64,000 bases of DNA from Mycolicibacterium neoaurum VKM Ac-1815D (GCF_000317305.3 NC_023036.2:2790001-2854000), one strand, 5' to 3'. Shown: positions 35,438 to 48,890, counted from the first letter of the stretch. Made by a program: numbers and translations. Notes: generated from the sequence alone by a model not told the origin.

Positions 35438-36247
35438 ATGTCAGGACTTCTGCACGGTAAGCGCATCCTCGTCACGGGGATCATCACCGACAGTTCGATC
35501 GCGTTCCACATCGCCAAGCAGGCCCAGGAGGCCGGCGCCGAGCTGGTGCTGACCGGGTTCGACCGGATGAAGCTGATCCAGCGCATCGCCGACCGGCTGC
35601 CCAATCCGGCACCGCTGCTGGAACTCGATGTGCAGAACAGCGAGCACCTCGATTCGCTGGCCGGCCGGATCGCCGAGGTGATCGGCGAGGGCAACAAGCT
35701 CGACGGTGTGGTGCACTCGATCGGTTTCATGCCGCAGACCGGGATGGGCGTCAACCCGTTCTTCGATGCGCCCTACGAGGATGTCGCCAAGGGCATCCAC
35801 ATCTCGGCCTACTCATACGCGTCGCTGGCCAAGGCCACCCTGCCCGTCATGAACAGCGGCGGCAGCATCGTGGGCATGGACTTCGACCCGACGCGCGCGA
35901 TGCCCGCCTACAACTGGATGACCGTCGCCAAGAGCGCCCTGGAATCGGTCAACAGGTTCGTCGCGCGAGAAGCAGGACCGTTCGGTGTCCGCTCGAATCT
36001 TGTTGCCGCAGGACCGATCCGCACGCTGGCGATGAGCGCCATCGTCGGTGGTGCGCTCGGCGCCGAGGCCGGTGACCAGATGCGGCTGCTCGAAGAGGGC
36101 TGGGACCAGCGCGCTCCTATCGGCTGGAACATGAAGGACCCGACCCCGGTGGCCAAGACCGTCTGTGCCCTGCTCTCGGACTGGCTGCCGGCGACCACCG
36201 GCACCATCATCTACGCCGACGGCGGCGCCAGCACCCAGCTGCTGTAG
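35438..36247 (+). CDS. inhA: NADH-dependent enoyl-[ACP] reductase InhA
   Basis: 269 residues, collinear without gaps with M. tuberculosis InhA as far as I can compare. It reduces trans-2-enoyl-AcpM in FAS-II and is the isoniazid/ethionamide target. The N-terminal NADH-binding region is [13 protein letters not shown] (Ile21 present), Ser94 lies in VHSIGFMPQ, and the catalytic Tyr158 and Lys165 are in YNWMTVAK. At the positions commonly mutated in resistance that I can align, the residues are wild type. It is in the fabG1-inhA-hemH operon. Confidence 0.97.
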   Translation: MSGLLHGKRILVTGIITDSSIAFHIAKQAQEAGAELVLTGFDRMKLIQRIADRLPNPAPLLELDVQNSEHLDSLAGRIAEVIGEGNKLDGVVHSIGFMPQTGMGVNPFFDAPYEDVAKGIHISAYSYASLAKATLPVMNSGGSIVGMDFDPTRAMPAYNWMTVAKSALESVNRFVAREAGPFGVRSNLVAAGPIRTLAMSAIVGGALGAEAGDQMRLLEEGWDQRAPIGWNMKDPTPVAKTVCALLSDWLPATTGTIIYADGGASTQLL

Positions 36248-36263
36248 GAAGGCGTGCAACCCC

Positions 36264-37343
36264 ATGCACTTTGACGCGCTGCTGCTGCTGTCCTTCGGTG
36301 GACCCGAGGGGCATGACCAGGTGATGCCGTTCCTGGAGAACGTCACCCGCGGTCGCGGGATCCCGCCCGAGCGGCTGGCGGCGGTCGCCGAGCACTACCA
36401 CCACTTCGGTGGTGTCTCGCCGATCAACGGCATCAACCGGGCGCTCATCGAGCAGATCGAGGGCGTGCTCGCCGATCAGGGCCGCGATCTGCCGGTGTAC
36501 TTCGGCAACCGCAACTGGGAGCCGTTCGTCGAAGACACCGTCACGGCGATGCGCGACAACGGCGTTCGCCGGGCCGCGGTGTTCTCGACGTCGGCATGGG
36601 GCGGTTACTCGGGATGCGCGCAGTACCAGGAGGACATCGCCCGGGCCCGGTCCGCGGTCCCCGACGATGGCAACGGTCCGCCACCCGAACTGGTGAAACT
36701 GCGCCAGTACTTCGATCATCCGCTGTTCGTGGCGATGTTCGCCGACGCCATCGCCGACGCCGCAGGGACCCTGCCCGCCGAGCGGCGCGCGGGGGCGCGA
36801 CTGGTGTTCACCGCGCATTCCATCCCGTTGCGGGCGGCCGACCGGTGCGGCCAGGACCTCTACGAGCGGCAGGTGGGATACGCGTCGCGGTTGGTGGCGG
36901 CCGCGGCCGGTTACGACGATTTCGATCTGGTCTGGCAGTCCCGGTCGGGCCCGCCGCAGGTGCCGTGGCTGGAACCCGACGTCGGGGATCACCTCGAGGT
37001 GCTCGTCGAGCGTGGGGTCGACGCGGTGATCGTCTGTCCGATCGGTTTCGTCGCCGACCACATCGAGGTCATCTGGGATCTGGACAGTGAACTGGCCGAG
37101 CAGGCCGACGCCGCGGGCGTGGCACTGGCCCGGGCGACGACCCCCAACGCACAGCGCCGTTTCGCCGAACTGGTGATCGGCCTGATCGACGAGCTGCAGT
37201 CGGAGCAGGCTCCGGCCAGGGTCGTTGGACCGCAACAGGTTCCCGGTTACGGAAACAGTCTCAACGGGTCCTTCTGCACCCCTGCGTGCGTCCCGGCGCC
37301 CGCGCAGGCGGGTCGGCCCGGCTCGGGTCCGGCCACCCGCTGA
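36264..37343 (+). CDS. hemH: Ferrochelatase (HemZ/HemH)
   Basis: 359-residue ferrochelatase inserting iron into (copro)porphyrin for heme synthesis. The family opens [24 protein letters not shown] and has the metal-site His in TAHSIP and the acidic helix near [11 protein letters not shown]. Actinobacterial ferrochelatases carry a [2Fe-2S] cluster; candidate ligands are Cys in [10 protein letters not shown] and the C-terminal SFCTPAC pair. A ~25-residue Pro/Ala-rich tail follows. The ATG at 36264 lies 16 bp after the inhA stop, with AGGAAGG as ribosome-binding site; the upstream open extension overlaps inhA. Confidence 0.94.
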   Translation: MHFDALLLLSFGGPEGHDQVMPFLENVTRGRGIPPERLAAVAEHYHHFGGVSPINGINRALIEQIEGVLADQGRDLPVYFGNRNWEPFVEDTVTAMRDNGVRRAAVFSTSAWGGYSGCAQYQEDIARARSAVPDDGNGPPPELVKLRQYFDHPLFVAMFADAIADAAGTLPAERRAGARLVFTAHSIPLRAADRCGQDLYERQVGYASRLVAAAAGYDDFDLVWQSRSGPPQVPWLEPDVGDHLEVLVERGVDAVIVCPIGFVADHIEVIWDLDSELAEQADAAGVALARATTPNAQRRFAELVIGLIDELQSEQAPARVVGPQQVPGYGNSLNGSFCTPACVPAPAQAGRPGSGPATR

Positions 37344-37361
37344 GCGGTAGGGGACCGGCGA

Positions 37362-38210
37362 TCAGCGCCGCCAGGCCGAGTAGAGGATCGCGTTGATCGC
37401 GGCCAGCCTGGCCGTGCGCACCACCGAGGCCAACGGCCGCAGGGTGTCCGAGGCGATCTGAACCTCCGAGCTGGTCTGCAGCCCGATAGGGATCAGGCCG
37501 GAACTCGCCGTGATGATGGCGTCGATATGTGCCGCGTTCTCCAACACCCGCAGCGCCCGCTCGGGGGTGTGATCGGGCAACCGGTGCAAACGTGTCGCCT
37601 CCAGTAACTGCTCGACCATGCCCCGCGGATCGTCGATGTCGGCGACGCCGATACCGGCACTCAACGCGCTCAGGGCGTCGGCCGCCGAGCGCACCGCCGA
37701 GCGCAGCGTGTACTCGGCCTCGCCGAGATCGTGATGCTCGAGCACGACGGGTCCGGGCACGGAGTAGAGCGTCCACGCCAGCGACACCGGATCGGGTTCG
37801 TAATCGGGATCGTCGATGTCCTCGTAGGCGTATTCGGGCACCATCCCCACCGACCGGCCGGGATGCGTGCCGACGATCATCGCCTCGCCCATCGTGACCG
37901 CATCACGCTGGAACTGGGTGTCCGGCGGAAGGCCGCGCACATCGCCGGGAACCGGCAGCACCAACGCCACCGCGGGAGTACCGGCGGCCGGGCCGGCCGC
38001 GGTGCGCATGCTCTGCAGCAGCGACATGGTGCCGGAATGATTCAGGTCCGGCCACGGAAGCCCGGTGGTGCCGGCCGCGACCGAATCGTAGGCCGTAACG
38101 GAATGCTTTGGCGCCCATTGCGATAACGCATCGAGGACATCATCGGGGGCGGCGACGCCCGCAAGCCAGGCGTTGACCCATACCGTCAGCGAAGCACTCG
38201 GGCACCACAT
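37362..38210 (-). CDS. Conserved actinobacterial protein (Rv1486c-type)
   Basis: 282 residues starting [18 protein letters not shown], close in pattern to Rv1486c of M. tuberculosis. It has no transmembrane segment and no catalytic motif that I recognise. The segment [30 protein letters not shown] and a conserved LPWPDL are notable. It is convergent with hemH and divergent from nfeD. The open frame upstream of the ATG at 38210 runs antisense into nfeD and is not used. Function unknown. Confidence 0.85.
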   Translation of the reverse strand: MWCPSASLTVWVNAWLAGVAAPDDVLDALSQWAPKHSVTAYDSVAAGTTGLPWPDLNHSGTMSLLQSMRTAAGPAAGTPAVALVLPVPGDVRGLPPDTQFQRDAVTMGEAMIVGTHPGRSVGMVPEYAYEDIDDPDYEPDPVSLAWTLYSVPGPVVLEHHDLGEAEYTLRSAVRSAADALSALSAGIGVADIDDPRGMVEQLLEATRLHRLPDHTPERALRVLENAAHIDAIITASSGLIPIGLQTSSEVQIASDTLRPLASVVRTARLAAINAILYSAWRR

Positions 38211-38267
38211 AGTTTCCGCAGTGTAGTTGTCGCCTGCCGGAACGGCCGGATTCGCTAGGCTGGGAAC

Positions 38268-38696
38268 ATGCCTGCATGGATCTGGCTGGTCGCGGCCCTG
38301 GGACTGGCAGGAGCAGAAGCCCTCACCGGTGACATGTTCCTGCTCATGCTCAGTGGCGGTGCGCTGGCCGCGGCCGGGGCGAGCTTCGTGTTCGACTGGC
38401 CGATCTGGGCCGACGGCGCGGTGTTCCTCGTCGTCTCGGTGCTGCTGCTGGCGCTGGTGCGCCCGGCGCTCAAGCGCCGGATGCTGTCCGGGGTGGGCCT
38501 GCCGGATCCGGCGAAGGCCTTGGAGGGTCGCGCCGCACTGGTGCTCGCCCCGGTCTCTCGGGATGCCGGCCAGGTCAAGCTGGACGGCGAGGTGTGGACG
38601 GCGCGTCCGCTCAACGACAACGATGTGTTCGAAAGCGGGGACCAGGTGACCGTCGTGCACATCGACGGTGCCACCGCGGTGGTCTCCAAGATCTAG
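38268..38696 (+). CDS. NfeD-like membrane protein
   Basis: 142 residues: an N-terminal membrane part with about three helices ([50 protein letters not shown]), then a C-terminal OB-fold domain ([31 protein letters not shown]). NfeD proteins pair with SPFH/stomatin proteins in membrane microdomains; the SPFH gene follows after 66 bp. Equivalent to Rv1487. Confidence 0.88.
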   Translation: MPAWIWLVAALGLAGAEALTGDMFLLMLSGGALAAAGASFVFDWPIWADGAVFLVVSVLLLALVRPALKRRMLSGVGLPDPAKALEGRAALVLAPVSRDAGQVKLDGEVWTARPLNDNDVFESGDQVTVVHIDGATAVVSKI

Positions 38697-38762
38697 ACCG
38701 CAACACCCGGTCCGGGCCGTCACGTCGTCTGGACCGAAGAGTCGAACCCGGAGGGGGATCTG

Positions 38763-39971
38763 ATGGACGGTGCGATTACCGGATTGGTACTACTGGCGGT
38801 GCTGGTGATCTTCGCGGTGATCATCGTCGCCAAATCGGTGGCTCTGATCCCACAGGCGGAGGCGGCGGTCATCGAACGCCTCGGCCGCTACAGCAAGACG
38901 GTGTCGGGTCAGCTCACGCTGCTGCTGCCGTTCGTCGACAAGATCAGGGCCCGGGTCGATCTTCGCGAGCGGGTGGTGTCCTTCCCGCCACAGCCGGTGA
39001 TCACCGAGGACAACCTGACCGTCAACATCGACACCGTCGTCTACTTCCAGGTCACCGACCCTGCCAAGGCGGTCTACCAGATCAGCAACTACATCGTCGG
39101 CGTGGAGCAGCTGGCCACCACCACATTGCGCAACGTCGTCGGCGGGATGACCCTGGAGCAGACGTTGACCTCCCGTGACTCGATCAACGGGCAGTTGCGG
39201 GGCGTGCTCGACGAGGCCACCGGCCGCTGGGGTCTGCGCGTCGCCCGCGTCGAGTTGCGCAGCATCGATCCGCCGCCGTCGATCCAGGATTCGATGGAAA
39301 AGCAGATGCGTGCCGATCGCGAGAAGCGCGCCATGATCCTCACCGCAGAGGGCAGCCGCGAGGCGGCCATCAAGGCTGCAGAGGGGCAGAAGCAGGCACA
39401 GATCCTGGCGGCCGAGGGCGCCAAGCAGGCCGCGATCCTGGCCGCCGAGGCCGACCGGCAATCCCGGATGCTGCGCGCCCAGGGTGAGCGCGCCGCGGCC
39501 TACCTACAAGCGCAGGGGCAGGCCAAGGCCATCGAGAAGACCTTCGCGGCGATCAAGAAGGGCCGCCCGACCCCGGAGATGCTGGCCTACCAGTACCTGC
39601 AGACGTTGCCGCAGATGGCGAAGGGGGAGGCCAACAAGGTGTGGCTGGTGCCCAGCGACTTCGGCTCCGCGCTGCAGGGATTCACCAAGATGCTCGGCGC
39701 GCCCGGTGAGGACGGCGTGTTCCGCTACACCCCGTCGCCGGTGGACGACGGCCCGACGAAGTCCGACGAGGAGGAGGCCGAGGAGGTCGCCGACTGGTTC
39801 TCCACCGAGACCGATCCGGCGATCGCCCAGGCGGTCGCCAAGGCCGAAGCCGAGGCCCGGAATCCGGTGCCGCCGCTGGGCGCGCCGACACCGTCGCCGG
39901 CACTCGGCGGACCCGCGGCGGACGTCGCGTCGCAACCACAGCAGCAGGACGGCGCCCATCGCGCGCCATGA
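38763..39971 (+). CDS. SPFH/Band 7 (stomatin/paraslipin-like) membrane protein
   Basis: 402 residues. One N-terminal transmembrane helix ([20 protein letters not shown]), a Band 7/SPFH domain (~28-190: [30 protein letters not shown] and [13 protein letters not shown]), then a long Ala/Glu coiled coil with repeated AAEG/AAEA units (~195-265), and a disordered Pro-rich acidic tail. Likely forms oligomeric membrane scaffolds with the upstream NfeD protein. ATG with a GGAGGGGG ribosome-binding site. Equivalent to Rv1488. Confidence 0.92.
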   Translation: MDGAITGLVLLAVLVIFAVIIVAKSVALIPQAEAAVIERLGRYSKTVSGQLTLLLPFVDKIRARVDLRERVVSFPPQPVITEDNLTVNIDTVVYFQVTDPAKAVYQISNYIVGVEQLATTTLRNVVGGMTLEQTLTSRDSINGQLRGVLDEATGRWGLRVARVELRSIDPPPSIQDSMEKQMRADREKRAMILTAEGSREAAIKAAEGQKQAQILAAEGAKQAAILAAEADRQSRMLRAQGERAAAYLQAQGQAKAIEKTFAAIKKGRPTPEMLAYQYLQTLPQMAKGEANKVWLVPSDFGSALQGFTKMLGAPGEDGVFRYTPSPVDDGPTKSDEEEAEEVADWFSTETDPAIAQAVAKAEAEARNPVPPLGAPTPSPALGGPAADVASQPQQQDGAHRAP

Positions 39972-40002
39972 CCACACCCCGAGCCGATAGTTGACGCCCG
40001 CG

Positions 40003-40008
40003 TACAAT
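40003..40008 (+). promoter_or_regulatory. Possible -10 element (TACAAT)
   Basis: TACAAT lies in the 138-bp gap upstream of the Pro-rich secreted protein gene and fits the mycobacterial SigA -10 consensus TANNNT. A TTGACG precedes it, but only 6 bp away, too close for a -35 box, so the -35 is not identified. Confidence 0.3.
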
Positions 40009-40109
40009 TTTTGCTGCTTAAGGGCCGCGTGCGTGGTCTAATGGCATATTGACTGGTTGCTGACGATGAAGCTGGCCCCGTGCCGGTCAGAGGACGAAAT
40101 GGCGGCGCT

Positions 40110-41486
40110 ATGACGAGAGTGTGCGTACCCGGCGCGCTGGGTGCATGCCTGCTTTCGGGGGCACTGCTCATCGGTGGGCCGGCCGCCATCGCGTTGGCCG
40201 ACGACGGACCCTCCGGCGGTGGCACGGGAGGTACGTCGTCGGTGGGCTCGGGTGGTTCCACCGGGACCGCGCCGACGCCCGGGACGCGCACCCAGACCGA
40301 TTTCGGTTCGACGGTGCGGGATTCGATCCGCGACACCCTCCGCGATGTCCGCAACACCCTCGGCACGCTGGGCTCGCCCAATACAAAGCCGCAGCCGGGA
40401 ACCGGCACCTCGGGCACCGACATCGAGCAGCAGAACGAGCTGATCCTGCATCCCGCCGATTCCGACGCACTTCCCGACGCGACTCCCGACGTCACCCCCG
40501 AGATCGCCATCGGGATCGTGGCGCCGACCGTCGCAGCGACCGATACCGTCGCCGTATCGGTGCCACCGGTCACCCCGGCGCCGCAGCCCACCAGCGATCC
40601 CGAACCTGCGCCCACCCCGTCGGCTGGCACCAACCCGCGACCCAGCGCGCCGGAAACCAAGACCTCGACCCCTGTTCGTCCGCTCCCGTTCGCCAAGGTG
40701 CCCGATGTCATCGCGACCTTCGGCAACACGATGACCACCGTGCTGGGCTCCACCCACGACACGGTGGCGGCGGTACCGGCGCTGCTGGCCCTGCTGCCGA
40801 CGTCGAAGGATCCCGTCGCCGACGTCATCTCCACCATGGAGTCGATGCTGACCTCGGTGAACACCTCGGTCAGCGCGATCATCACGCTGCCCGCCGACCT
40901 CAGCGCGCTGATGGGCGTGCCCATCGCGCCGAGTCCGGGCGCCCCGCCGGCCGCCACGCCGCGAACGTTCCAGGCAGCACCCTCGACCGACCTGTCCGAG
41001 ATGATGCTGGCGCCCGTGCAGGCCGCCGATCCCGCCGGTGCACTGCTCGCCGAGATGCCGGCGCAGCCGTCGCTGCTCGCGTCGCCGACGACCGTCAGCC
41101 TGCGGACAGCCGCCCCCGCGGTCCCGATTCCCGTCGGACTACGCGGTATCGCCACCTCGTCGACGCCGGATTCGTTCCTCGACCGGGCGGTCAGCGAGGT
41201 CCTGCTGCCGCTGTCGCTGGCCGCGCTTGCCGCGGTGGCGCTGCCCGGGGTGGGCGGCCTGCTGGTGATCCTGGCACTCGGCATCCGCATCGGGTACCGG
41301 CAGGCGAAGGCGGGATGGGCCGTTCACGTGGCCGGCTTCGGACGTTTCGCCGGGGCAGGACCGCTCGGTGTGGTCCGGTCCGGTTCGATGGTCGCGCTGC
41401 ACATCCCGCGCGGCATCCGCAGCAAGGCGGCCGGTGGAAGCCCCGCCGTGGTGCGGTTCCTGGACCGCTCCGACAAGGCCGCCTGA
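40110..41486 (+). CDS. Uncharacterised secreted Pro/Thr-rich protein with C-terminal membrane segment
   Basis: 458 residues from ATG 40110; an in-frame GTG at 40080 is an alternative. A signal peptide is clear (CVPGALGACLLSGALLIGGPAAIALADDGP). Then comes Gly/Ser-rich and Pro/Thr-rich sequence (residues ~30-205), a helical segment (VPDVIATFGNTMTTVLGSTHDTVAAVPALLALLP), and near the C-terminus one transmembrane helix (PLSLAALAAVALPGVGGLLVILALGIRIGY) with a basic cytoplasmic tail. I recognise no family. The composition suggests a cell-wall-spanning protein anchored at its C-terminus. Its stop is 1 bp from the end of the convergent TVP38-type gene. Confidence 0.75.
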   Translation: MTRVCVPGALGACLLSGALLIGGPAAIALADDGPSGGGTGGTSSVGSGGSTGTAPTPGTRTQTDFGSTVRDSIRDTLRDVRNTLGTLGSPNTKPQPGTGTSGTDIEQQNELILHPADSDALPDATPDVTPEIAIGIVAPTVAATDTVAVSVPPVTPAPQPTSDPEPAPTPSAGTNPRPSAPETKTSTPVRPLPFAKVPDVIATFGNTMTTVLGSTHDTVAAVPALLALLPTSKDPVADVISTMESMLTSVNTSVSAIITLPADLSALMGVPIAPSPGAPPAATPRTFQAAPSTDLSEMMLAPVQAADPAGALLAEMPAQPSLLASPTTVSLRTAAPAVPIPVGLRGIATSSTPDSFLDRAVSEVLLPLSLAALAAVALPGVGGLLVILALGIRIGYRQAKAGWAVHVAGFGRFAGAGPLGVVRSGSMVALHIPRGIRSKAAGGSPAVVRFLDRSDKAA

Positions 41487-41487
41487 C

Positions 41488-42231
41488 TCAGCCGTTCTGC
41501 GCCGCACTGTCCTCGACGGCAGGCTGTCGATCGCCGTCGTGGTGGTGACGATGCGCCCGGATCTCGTAGATCAGACCGGCGATGCCGACAGCGGCGGTGC
41601 AGGCCGAAACCAGGAACAGCAGCGGGCTGATGTTGCCCGTCAGCGCGTCGCCGAGGATCACCACGGCGGCGGTCCCCGGGATCACACCGACCAGTGTGGC
41701 GACCGCATAGGGCAGCAGTCGGACCGCGGACGCGCCGGCGGCGTAGTTGAGCACCGCGAATGGCACCGCCGGGATCATCCGCATCGACAGCACCGTCACC
41801 CAGCCCCGTTCACGCAGGCGGGCATCGAGCGTGTCCACCCGCGGATGGCTCACCAACCGGCTCAACTGCCAACCGGCCGCGCGCACCAGCACCACGGCGA
41901 TCACGGCGCTCACGGTGCTGGCCACCACCGCAAGCCCGATACCGAGCAACGGTCCGAACAACAAACCAGCCGACAGCGTGAAAGCGGTTCGGGGAAAAGG
42001 GAAGACCGTCATCACGGTGTGCGCGGCGAAGAACACCAGGGGAAACCACGGGCCGGCCGCGGTGGCCCATTCCCGCATCTGCATCGCGGTCGGCAGCGGC
42101 ACCAGCAATGCCACTGCGACAAGAATCACAATCGTGGCGGCGATGCCGAGGACGCGCCGGTGCGGCAGTTGGGCCGCGGTGCCCGCCACCGTGGCTGCGA
42201 CGGTGCGCAGCGTGCTGACGACGGGTTTCAC
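41488..42231 (-). CDS. TVP38/TMEM64 (DedA-like) family membrane protein
   Basis: 247 residues from GTG 42231. Five to six hydrophobic segments surround the VTT/SNARE-associated core (FPFPRTAFTLSAGLLFGPLLGIGLAVVAST, with the re-entrant-loop-like region, and PAVPFAVLNYAAGASAVRLLPYAVATLVGVIPGTAAVVILG). Relatives are proposed lipid scramblases or transporters. The frame is open to 42342, so a start up to 37 codons earlier is possible, but that would reach the mutA promoter region. Equivalent to Rv1491c. Divergent from mutA. Confidence 0.87.
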   Translation of the reverse strand: MKPVVSTLRTVAATVAGTAAQLPHRRVLGIAATIVILVAVALLVPLPTAMQMREWATAAGPWFPLVFFAAHTVMTVFPFPRTAFTLSAGLLFGPLLGIGLAVVASTVSAVIAVVLVRAAGWQLSRLVSHPRVDTLDARLRERGWVTVLSMRMIPAVPFAVLNYAAGASAVRLLPYAVATLVGVIPGTAAVVILGDALTGNISPLLFLVSACTAAVGIAGLIYEIRAHRHHHDGDRQPAVEDSAAQNG

Positions 42232-42382
42232 GTGTTCCAACCCTACGGGGCGCGCCGCAGGGACGGTGCGCACCACGGTCGGCGATCCGGCGGGCGAGCC
42301 CGCCCACTGCACGAAGTGGTGGTAACGATCATTTAGCCTCATGAGGAGTTCACCCGCCCCACACTGCGAAAACAGGAGTCAC

Positions 42383-44218
42383 ATGTCCTCGAGCGTGATG
42401 GAATCGGACCGCGAGCGCTGGCGCTCCGGGGTGGCGGCCGTGCTGGCGAAAAGCCTGCGCCGCGAGGTGGCCGACCTCCCCGAGGAGCCCGAGCGGCTGC
42501 TCGACTCACCCACCTACGAGGGCTTCCCGGTGCGGCCCCTCTACACGAGTCTCGACGGACATTCCGAACCCGCGCTTCCGGGTCAGTGGCCATTCGTCCG
42601 TGGCGGTGACGCCCGCCGCGATGTGCTCAGCGGATGGAAGGTGGCCGAGGAGTTTCCGGCCGGGCACACCTCCGCGGCCGACGCCAACAACGCCGCGCTG
42701 CTGGCACTGACCGAGGGCGCCAGCGCACTGGTGCTCAAGGTGGGGGCCCATGGCGTGGCCGCCGAAGAGTTCGCCCAGCTGGTACAGGGCATCTACCTGG
42801 ATCTGGTTCCGGTGGTCGTCGACGCCGGAGCCGATTACGCGGATGCCGCCGCCGCGCTGCTCCCACTGTTGGCCGACTTCGACGACGACCAGAATTCGCG
42901 ACTCTCGGTGGATCTGGGTGCCGACCCGTTGACCGCCCCGCTGAGCGGTCGGGCCGCACCGGCGCTCGCCGACGTGGTGACGGTGGCGACCGGAATCGCC
43001 GGCAGGCAGGGCGTCCGGGCGATCACGGTGGATGGTCCCGCACTGCACAATCTCGGTGCCAGCGCGGTGTGGGAGCTGGCCGCCGTGGTGGCCGCGGGTG
43101 TCGAGTATCTGCGGGCGCTCGTCGCCGCGGGCCTCAGCCCCGCACAGGCCCTCGGACAGATCAGCCTCCGGCTGGCGGCCGATGACGATCAGTTCACGAC
43201 GATCGCCAAGATGCGCGCGGTGCGCCGGCTGTGGGCGCGGGTCGCCGAGGTGATCGGCGCCCCCGAGGCCGGCGCGGTCACCGTGCATGCGGTGACCTCG
43301 GCGCCGATGATGAGCCAGCGTGACCCGTGGGTGAACATGTTGCGCACCACGCTGGCGGCATTCGGTGCCGGCGTCGGCGGTGCCGACACCGTGCTGGTGC
43401 AGCCCTTCGACGCCGCGATCCCCGGCGGGCTGCCGGGAACGGCGACGAGCTTCACCCGGCGGATGGCGCGCAACACCCAACTGCTGCTGCTCGAAGAATC
43501 GCACCTGGGCAAGGTGCTCGACCCGGGAGCGGGCTCCTGGTTCATCGAGGACCTGACCGTGCAGCTGGCCGAACACGCCTGGGCGCACTTCCAGGATCTG
43601 GAGAGCCGCGGCGGGCTCACCGCCGCGCGCGATCACCTCGACGAGCAGATCGCCACCGTGCGCGGGCAGCGCGCCGCGGACATCGCGCACCGGCGGACCT
43701 CGCTGACCGGTGTGAACGAGTTCCCCAACCTCGCCGAGAAACCGCTACCGGCGGGGTCGCGCGCCGAGGAATCCGCCCGGATCTACCGCTACGCCGCGGA
43801 ATTCGAGGCCCTGCGCGACCGGTCCGATGCCTATCTGGCCGAGCACGGGACGCGCCCGCAGGCCGTCCTGCTACCGCTGGGCCCGTTGGCCGAGCACAAC
43901 ATCCGCACGACCTTCGCGGCCAACCTGCTGGCCTCCGGTGGCATCGAGACGGTCAACCCGGGCACCGTGGATCCCGCCGGTGTGGCCGCCGCGGTCGGTA
44001 CGCACACCGTGGCCGTCATCTGCGGTACGGACGCCCGCTACGGCACCGAGGTCTCCGATATCGCGGCGGCCGCGCGCGCGGCCGGGATCACGCACCTGTA
44101 CCTGGCCGGACCGGAGAAATCGGTCGCCGAGGCGACCGCCAAGCCCGACGAGTACCTCACCGCCAAGATCAACGCCGTCGAGGCTCTCTCGACCCTGCTC
44201 ACCCGATTGGGAGCGTGA
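42383..44218 (+). CDS. mutA: Methylmalonyl-CoA mutase small subunit
   Basis: 611-residue beta subunit of the heterodimeric mutase. It has the TIM-barrel mutase fold ([66 protein letters not shown]). The C-terminal flavodoxin-like domain lacks the cobalamin-binding DxHxxG motif, as expected for the non-catalytic subunit. ATG at 42383 follows AACAGGAGTCAC. The mutB start is 1 bp after the stop. Confidence 0.95.
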   Translation: MSSSVMESDRERWRSGVAAVLAKSLRREVADLPEEPERLLDSPTYEGFPVRPLYTSLDGHSEPALPGQWPFVRGGDARRDVLSGWKVAEEFPAGHTSAADANNAALLALTEGASALVLKVGAHGVAAEEFAQLVQGIYLDLVPVVVDAGADYADAAAALLPLLADFDDDQNSRLSVDLGADPLTAPLSGRAAPALADVVTVATGIAGRQGVRAITVDGPALHNLGASAVWELAAVVAAGVEYLRALVAAGLSPAQALGQISLRLAADDDQFTTIAKMRAVRRLWARVAEVIGAPEAGAVTVHAVTSAPMMSQRDPWVNMLRTTLAAFGAGVGGADTVLVQPFDAAIPGGLPGTATSFTRRMARNTQLLLLEESHLGKVLDPGAGSWFIEDLTVQLAEHAWAHFQDLESRGGLTAARDHLDEQIATVRGQRAADIAHRRTSLTGVNEFPNLAEKPLPAGSRAEESARIYRYAAEFEALRDRSDAYLAEHGTRPQAVLLPLGPLAEHNIRTTFAANLLASGGIETVNPGTVDPAGVAAAVGTHTVAVICGTDARYGTEVSDIAAAARAAGITHLYLAGPEKSVAEATAKPDEYLTAKINAVEALSTLLTRLGA

Positions 44219-44219
44219 C

Positions 44220-46483
<2,264 letters not shown>

Positions 46484-46484
<1 letters not shown>

Positions 46485-47467
46485 TGAGCCGCCCGGATCT
46501 TGCGCCCGCAGAATTGGCGTCGGCACTGCGCAGCGGGGATCGCGCGGCGCTGGCCCGCGCGATCACCCTTGTCGAGTCGACGCGCGCCGACCACCGGCAG
46601 CGGGCACAGGAGCTGCTGCTGGAGCTGATGCCGGACGCGGGCAGCGCCGTCCACGTGGGCATCACCGGGGTGCCCGGGGTCGGCAAGTCGACGACAATCG
46701 AGGCGCTGGGCATGCACCTGATCGAGGCCGGACATCGGGTGGCGGTGCTGGCCGTCGATCCGTCCTCGACGCGCACCGGCGGATCGATCCTCGGGGACAA
46801 GACCCGGATGGCGAAGTTGGCCGTCCACCCCGACGCCTACATCCGGCCTTCTCCGACATCGGGAACCCTCGGTGGGGTGGCCCGGGCCACCCGCGAGACC
46901 ATCGTGCTGCTGGAGGCGGCAGGCTTCGACGTGATCCTTGTCGAGACCGTCGGGGTGGGCCAATCCGAGGTGACGGTGTCGGACATGGTGGACACCTTCG
47001 TGTTCCTGACCCTGGCCCGCACCGGAGATCAGTTGCAGGGCATCAAGAAGGGCGTCCTGGAGCTGGCCGACATCGTGGTGGTCAACAAGGCCGACGGTCC
47101 GCACGCCGTCGAGGCGCGAGCCGCCGCGCGCGAGCTGGCCGGCGCCTTGCGGTTGATCTATCCGCGCGAAACTCTTTGGCGGCCACCGGTTCTCACCATG
47201 AGTGCGTTGACCGGCGACGGGCTGGAACAGCTGTGGCAGACCGTGGAGGAACACCGCAGGGTGCTGACCGAGGCGGGGGAGTTCGAGTCGCGCCGACGCG
47301 CCCAGCAGGTGAACTGGACCTGGTCCATGGTCCGTGACACGGTGTTGGACCGGGTGCTGAGCAACCCGGAGGTCAAGCGGATACGTGCCGATGTCGAGCG
47401 TCAGGTGCGCGATGGCGAGCTGACCGCGGCCCTGGCGGCCCAGCGGATCCTCGACGCCGCCGACTGA
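46484..47467 (+). CDS. meaB: MeaB/ArgK-type GTPase chaperone of methylmalonyl-CoA mutase
   Basis: 327-residue G3E-family GTPase that guards B12 loading and repair of the mutase. Walker A is GITGVPGVGKST, switch and metal residues are in AVDPSSTRTGGSILGDKTRM, VETVGVGQSE is present, and the guanine-specificity motif is NKAD. ATG at 46484 overlaps the mutB stop, ensuring coupled expression. Equivalent to Rv1496; the toxin-antitoxin pair that sits between mutB and this gene in M. tuberculosis is absent here. Confidence 0.95.
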
Positions 47468-47576
47468 GTCGGCGCGGACAGCGTTATGGCTGGCGGGATG
47501 CCGCTTTTCGGCAAACCCCGACGTCCTCACGGTTAGGTAACAGTCCTCGGTAGTTAGCCAGCCGGCGGAGTACATT

Positions 47577-48890
47577 GTGGCGACTGTGACCTACGCAATA
47601 GATGGTGAGCGCAACGACGCGTTCGCCGAGCAGACCGGGGGCGTCCGCGCCGGCGTCCTGCCGCGCGGCGTGCGCGGTGCCGCCGATCCCAGCTTCGCGC
47701 TCGCGGTACAGGCCTTCTCCCGGCTGTTCGGTCCGCGCCGGTTCGGCGGCGGCGCGCTGACGGTGTACCTGGACGGGGTTCCCGTCGTCGACGTCTGGAC
47801 CGGCTGGGCCGATCGCGCGGGCCGGCGACGCTGGTCGGCCGATACCGGCGCCATGGTCTTCTCCGCGACCAAGGGGCTGGCTTCCACCGTCATCCACCGG
47901 CTGGTGGACCGCGGACTCGTCGATTACGAGGCGCCGGTCGCCGAGTACTGGCCGGAATTCGGCGCCAGAGGTAAGGGTGCCATCACGGTCCGCGACGTCA
48001 TGCGGCACCGGGCGGGTTTGTCCCAGCTCAACGGTGTCACCATGGCAGATCTGCTCGACCATGTCCGGATGGAGGAGCGCATCGCCGCCGCGCCGCCGGG
48101 GTTGTTGCGTGGTCGGCCCGCCTACCATGCTCTGACCTACGGCTGGCTGGTCTCGGGACTGGCCCGGTCCGTCACCGGGCTGGGTATGCGTGAGCTCTTC
48201 CGGACCGAGCTGGCGCGCCCGCTCGACGTCGACGGTATCCATTTGGGTCGGCCGCCGGTCTCGGCACCGACCCGGCCCGCCCAGATCATCGGTCCGCAGC
48301 GGCATCTGCAGAACCCGATCGTCAACCTGCTCACCCCACGGCTGGCGGCGCTGCCGGTCTCGGGGGGCCTGGGCGCGCTCTACTTCCCCGGGATGAAGTC
48401 CGTGGTGCAGGGGGAGACCCCGCTGTTGGACGGCGAGATGGCATCGGCCAACGGTGTGTCGACCGCGCGCGGCTTGGCGCGGGTGTACGGCGCGATCGCC
48501 AACGGCGGCGAGATCGACGGCACCCGGTTCCTGTCCGGTTCGGTGGTGGCGGGTCTGACCGGCCCGCGCAGCCTGCATCCCGATGGGTCACTGGGTATGC
48601 CGATGTCCTTTCACCTCGGCTACCACGGATTGCCGCTGCCCGGTGTGCTCCCGGGGTTCGGCCATGTCGGGCTGGGGGGCTCGCTGGGCTGGGCTGATCC
48701 GGCCGCCGGGCTGGCATTCGGTTACGTGCACAATCGGCTGCTGACCCCTCTGGTGGTCGCCGATCAGGCCGGGTTCGTGGCGATGGCGGCGCTCATCCGC
48801 CGGGGCGCCGCGCGTGCCAGGCAACGGGGATTCGCCGCGGTTCCGCGCTTCGGTGCGGGATCCGCGGGGCCGGCCGCGACGGCTGTCTGA
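47577..48890 (+). CDS. lipL: Beta-lactamase-fold serine hydrolase (LipL-type esterase)
   Basis: 437-residue class C beta-lactamase-like hydrolase. The catalytic Ser-x-x-Lys is SATK (VFSATKGLAS, near residue 98), the second motif Tyr is in HALTYGWLVSG, and a C-terminal GHVGLGGS takes the place of the KTG box. Such proteins are esterases or lipases; M. tuberculosis LipL (Rv1497) holds this position after the mutase chaperone. There is no signal peptide. GTG 47577 is used; GTG 47586 is possible. Confidence 0.88.
   Translation: MATVTYAIDGERNDAFAEQTGGVRAGVLPRGVRGAADPSFALAVQAFSRLFGPRRFGGGALTVYLDGVPVVDVWTGWADRAGRRRWSADTGAMVFSATKGLASTVIHRLVDRGLVDYEAPVAEYWPEFGARGKGAITVRDVMRHRAGLSQLNGVTMADLLDHVRMEERIAAAPPGLLRGRPAYHALTYGWLVSGLARSVTGLGMRELFRTELARPLDVDGIHLGRPPVSAPTRPAQIIGPQRHLQNPIVNLLTPRLAALPVSGGLGALYFPGMKSVVQGETPLLDGEMASANGVSTARGLARVYGAIANGGEIDGTRFLSGSVVAGLTGPRSLHPDGSLGMPMSFHLGYHGLPLPGVLPGFGHVGLGGSLGWADPAAGLAFGYVHNRLLTPLVVADQAGFVAMAALIRRGAARARQRGFAAVPRFGAGSAGPAATAV

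Noticed and set aside
47499..47513. TGCCG-CTTTT-CGGCA hairpin after meaB as a terminator
   Set aside because: The stem is only 5 bp and no T-tract follows on the plus strand. It may be a weak structure, but it is not supported as a terminator.
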